NCBI GenBank assembly: GCA_011772755.1
Contig: WVYX01000203.1
Location: 1 to 64,000 of the forward strand
Length of the DNA: 64,000 bases
Direction of reading: 5' to 3'
Origin: Gemmatimonadales bacterium
Lineage (GTDB): Bacteria > Gemmatimonadota > Gemmatimonadetes > Gemmatimonadales > GWC2-71-9
Shown here: one piece after another, positions 63,925 through 64,000 of the stretch
Numbering within the stretch: position 1 is the stretch's first letter
How the letters are laid out: every line of letters starts with the position of its first letter
Made by a program: the position numbers and the translations under genes
The notes under the pieces: generated by a model
What the model saw: the letters and a program-made list of their open reading frames with translations, nothing else
What the model was told of the DNA's origin: nothing
Database searches by the model: none

Positions 63925-64000
63925 CTAGGCCTGAGCCTCGTCCACCGCCGTGACGATGGCATCGAACAGCTGGGCCTTCGGCGTGAGCTGGCCCGTTTCG
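63925..64000 (-). CDS. C-terminal end of a gene running off the window
   Basis: The minus strand reads ETGQLTPKAQLFDAIVTAVDEAQA then TAG at 63925-63927, open to the window edge. It lies 21 bp upstream of the RidA-like gene on the same strand. Too short to identify. Confidence 0.4.
   Translation of the reverse strand, partial: ETGQLTPKAQLFDAIVTAVDEAQA

Overview
The window is a chromosomal segment of a high-GC, Gram-negative, probably aerobic bacterium. The evidence for this is a TolC outer-membrane factor with a MacA/MacB-type pump, exported proteins, copper delivery for a haem-copper oxidase, B12-dependent methionine synthase and pseudopilins. The gene content and style (M28, M42 and PepD peptidases, Spy-like protein beside TolC, MoxR/DUF58 cluster) resemble environmental Gemmatimonadota, but that placement is an inference from gene content. 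I saw no rRNA, tRNA, CRISPR array, intact transposase, integrase or phage gene.

Layout. 0.2-7.7 kb is a trehalose/glucose region: a beta-PGM-like/OtsB fusion and a GH65 phosphorylase with overlapping ends, YggT, YggU, then on the minus strand a TreT-type glycosyltransferase with a C-terminal YHS domain followed by GalT. 8.1-14.7 kb is a methionine/one-carbon region: MetH, a homocysteine methyltransferase-MTHFR fusion, and a divergent MetF-like protein. 15-23.5 kb holds a DUF4173 membrane protein and the MoxR/DUF58/DUF4350/DUF4129 cluster, with a divergent RDD-SpoIIM protein. 23.5-30.7 kb has a broken S23-family gene, an HD-GYP receptor and a set of minor pseudopilins. 30.8-33.6 kb is a SCO1/PCuAC/CtaG copper operon, an NDH-2 remnant and a PqqD-like protein. 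33.7-41.9 kb has an OPT transporter, three peptidases, a GAF protein and an alpha/beta hydrolase. 42-49 kb has PolX with endonuclease III, an M20 amidohydrolase, a YyaL-type protein, a DUF6941-like protein and a TPR protein. 49-55 kb has an ArnT-like glycosyltransferase, AsnB, an HD protein and a cardiolipin synthase. 55-61.2 kb runs from an ECF sigma factor and a putative anti-sigma factor through a Spy-like protein and TolC to an ABC ATPase, MacA and MacB. The window ends with DoxX, ThrB, DinB-like and exported RidA-like genes, and a partial gene.

Genes are tightly packed, with many 4-nt ATGA/GTGA/TTGA overlaps that suggest translational coupling. Many starts are GTG or TTG, and one is probably CTG.

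The most striking feature is not a gene. About 25 short-word repeat arrays punctuate the window. Each is built from a degenerate 7-12 bp word. Most have a left arm, a short unique loop and a right arm carrying the reverse complement of the same word, giving large imperfect hairpins. At least nine word classes occur, for example TTCGCAATTCG, CAGCCTTCAG, GACGGAACG, GGCGGTCGG, GGGTCCTAGG, GTGAAACGTG, GGTTGTGGTTTG, GTGCGCGGTGCG and CGCGGATCA. They sit at the ends of transcription units and often supply the stop codon or the last residues of the neighbouring protein. Three genes carry them as in-frame insertions, and the arrays also flank an S23 four-helix-bundle gene.
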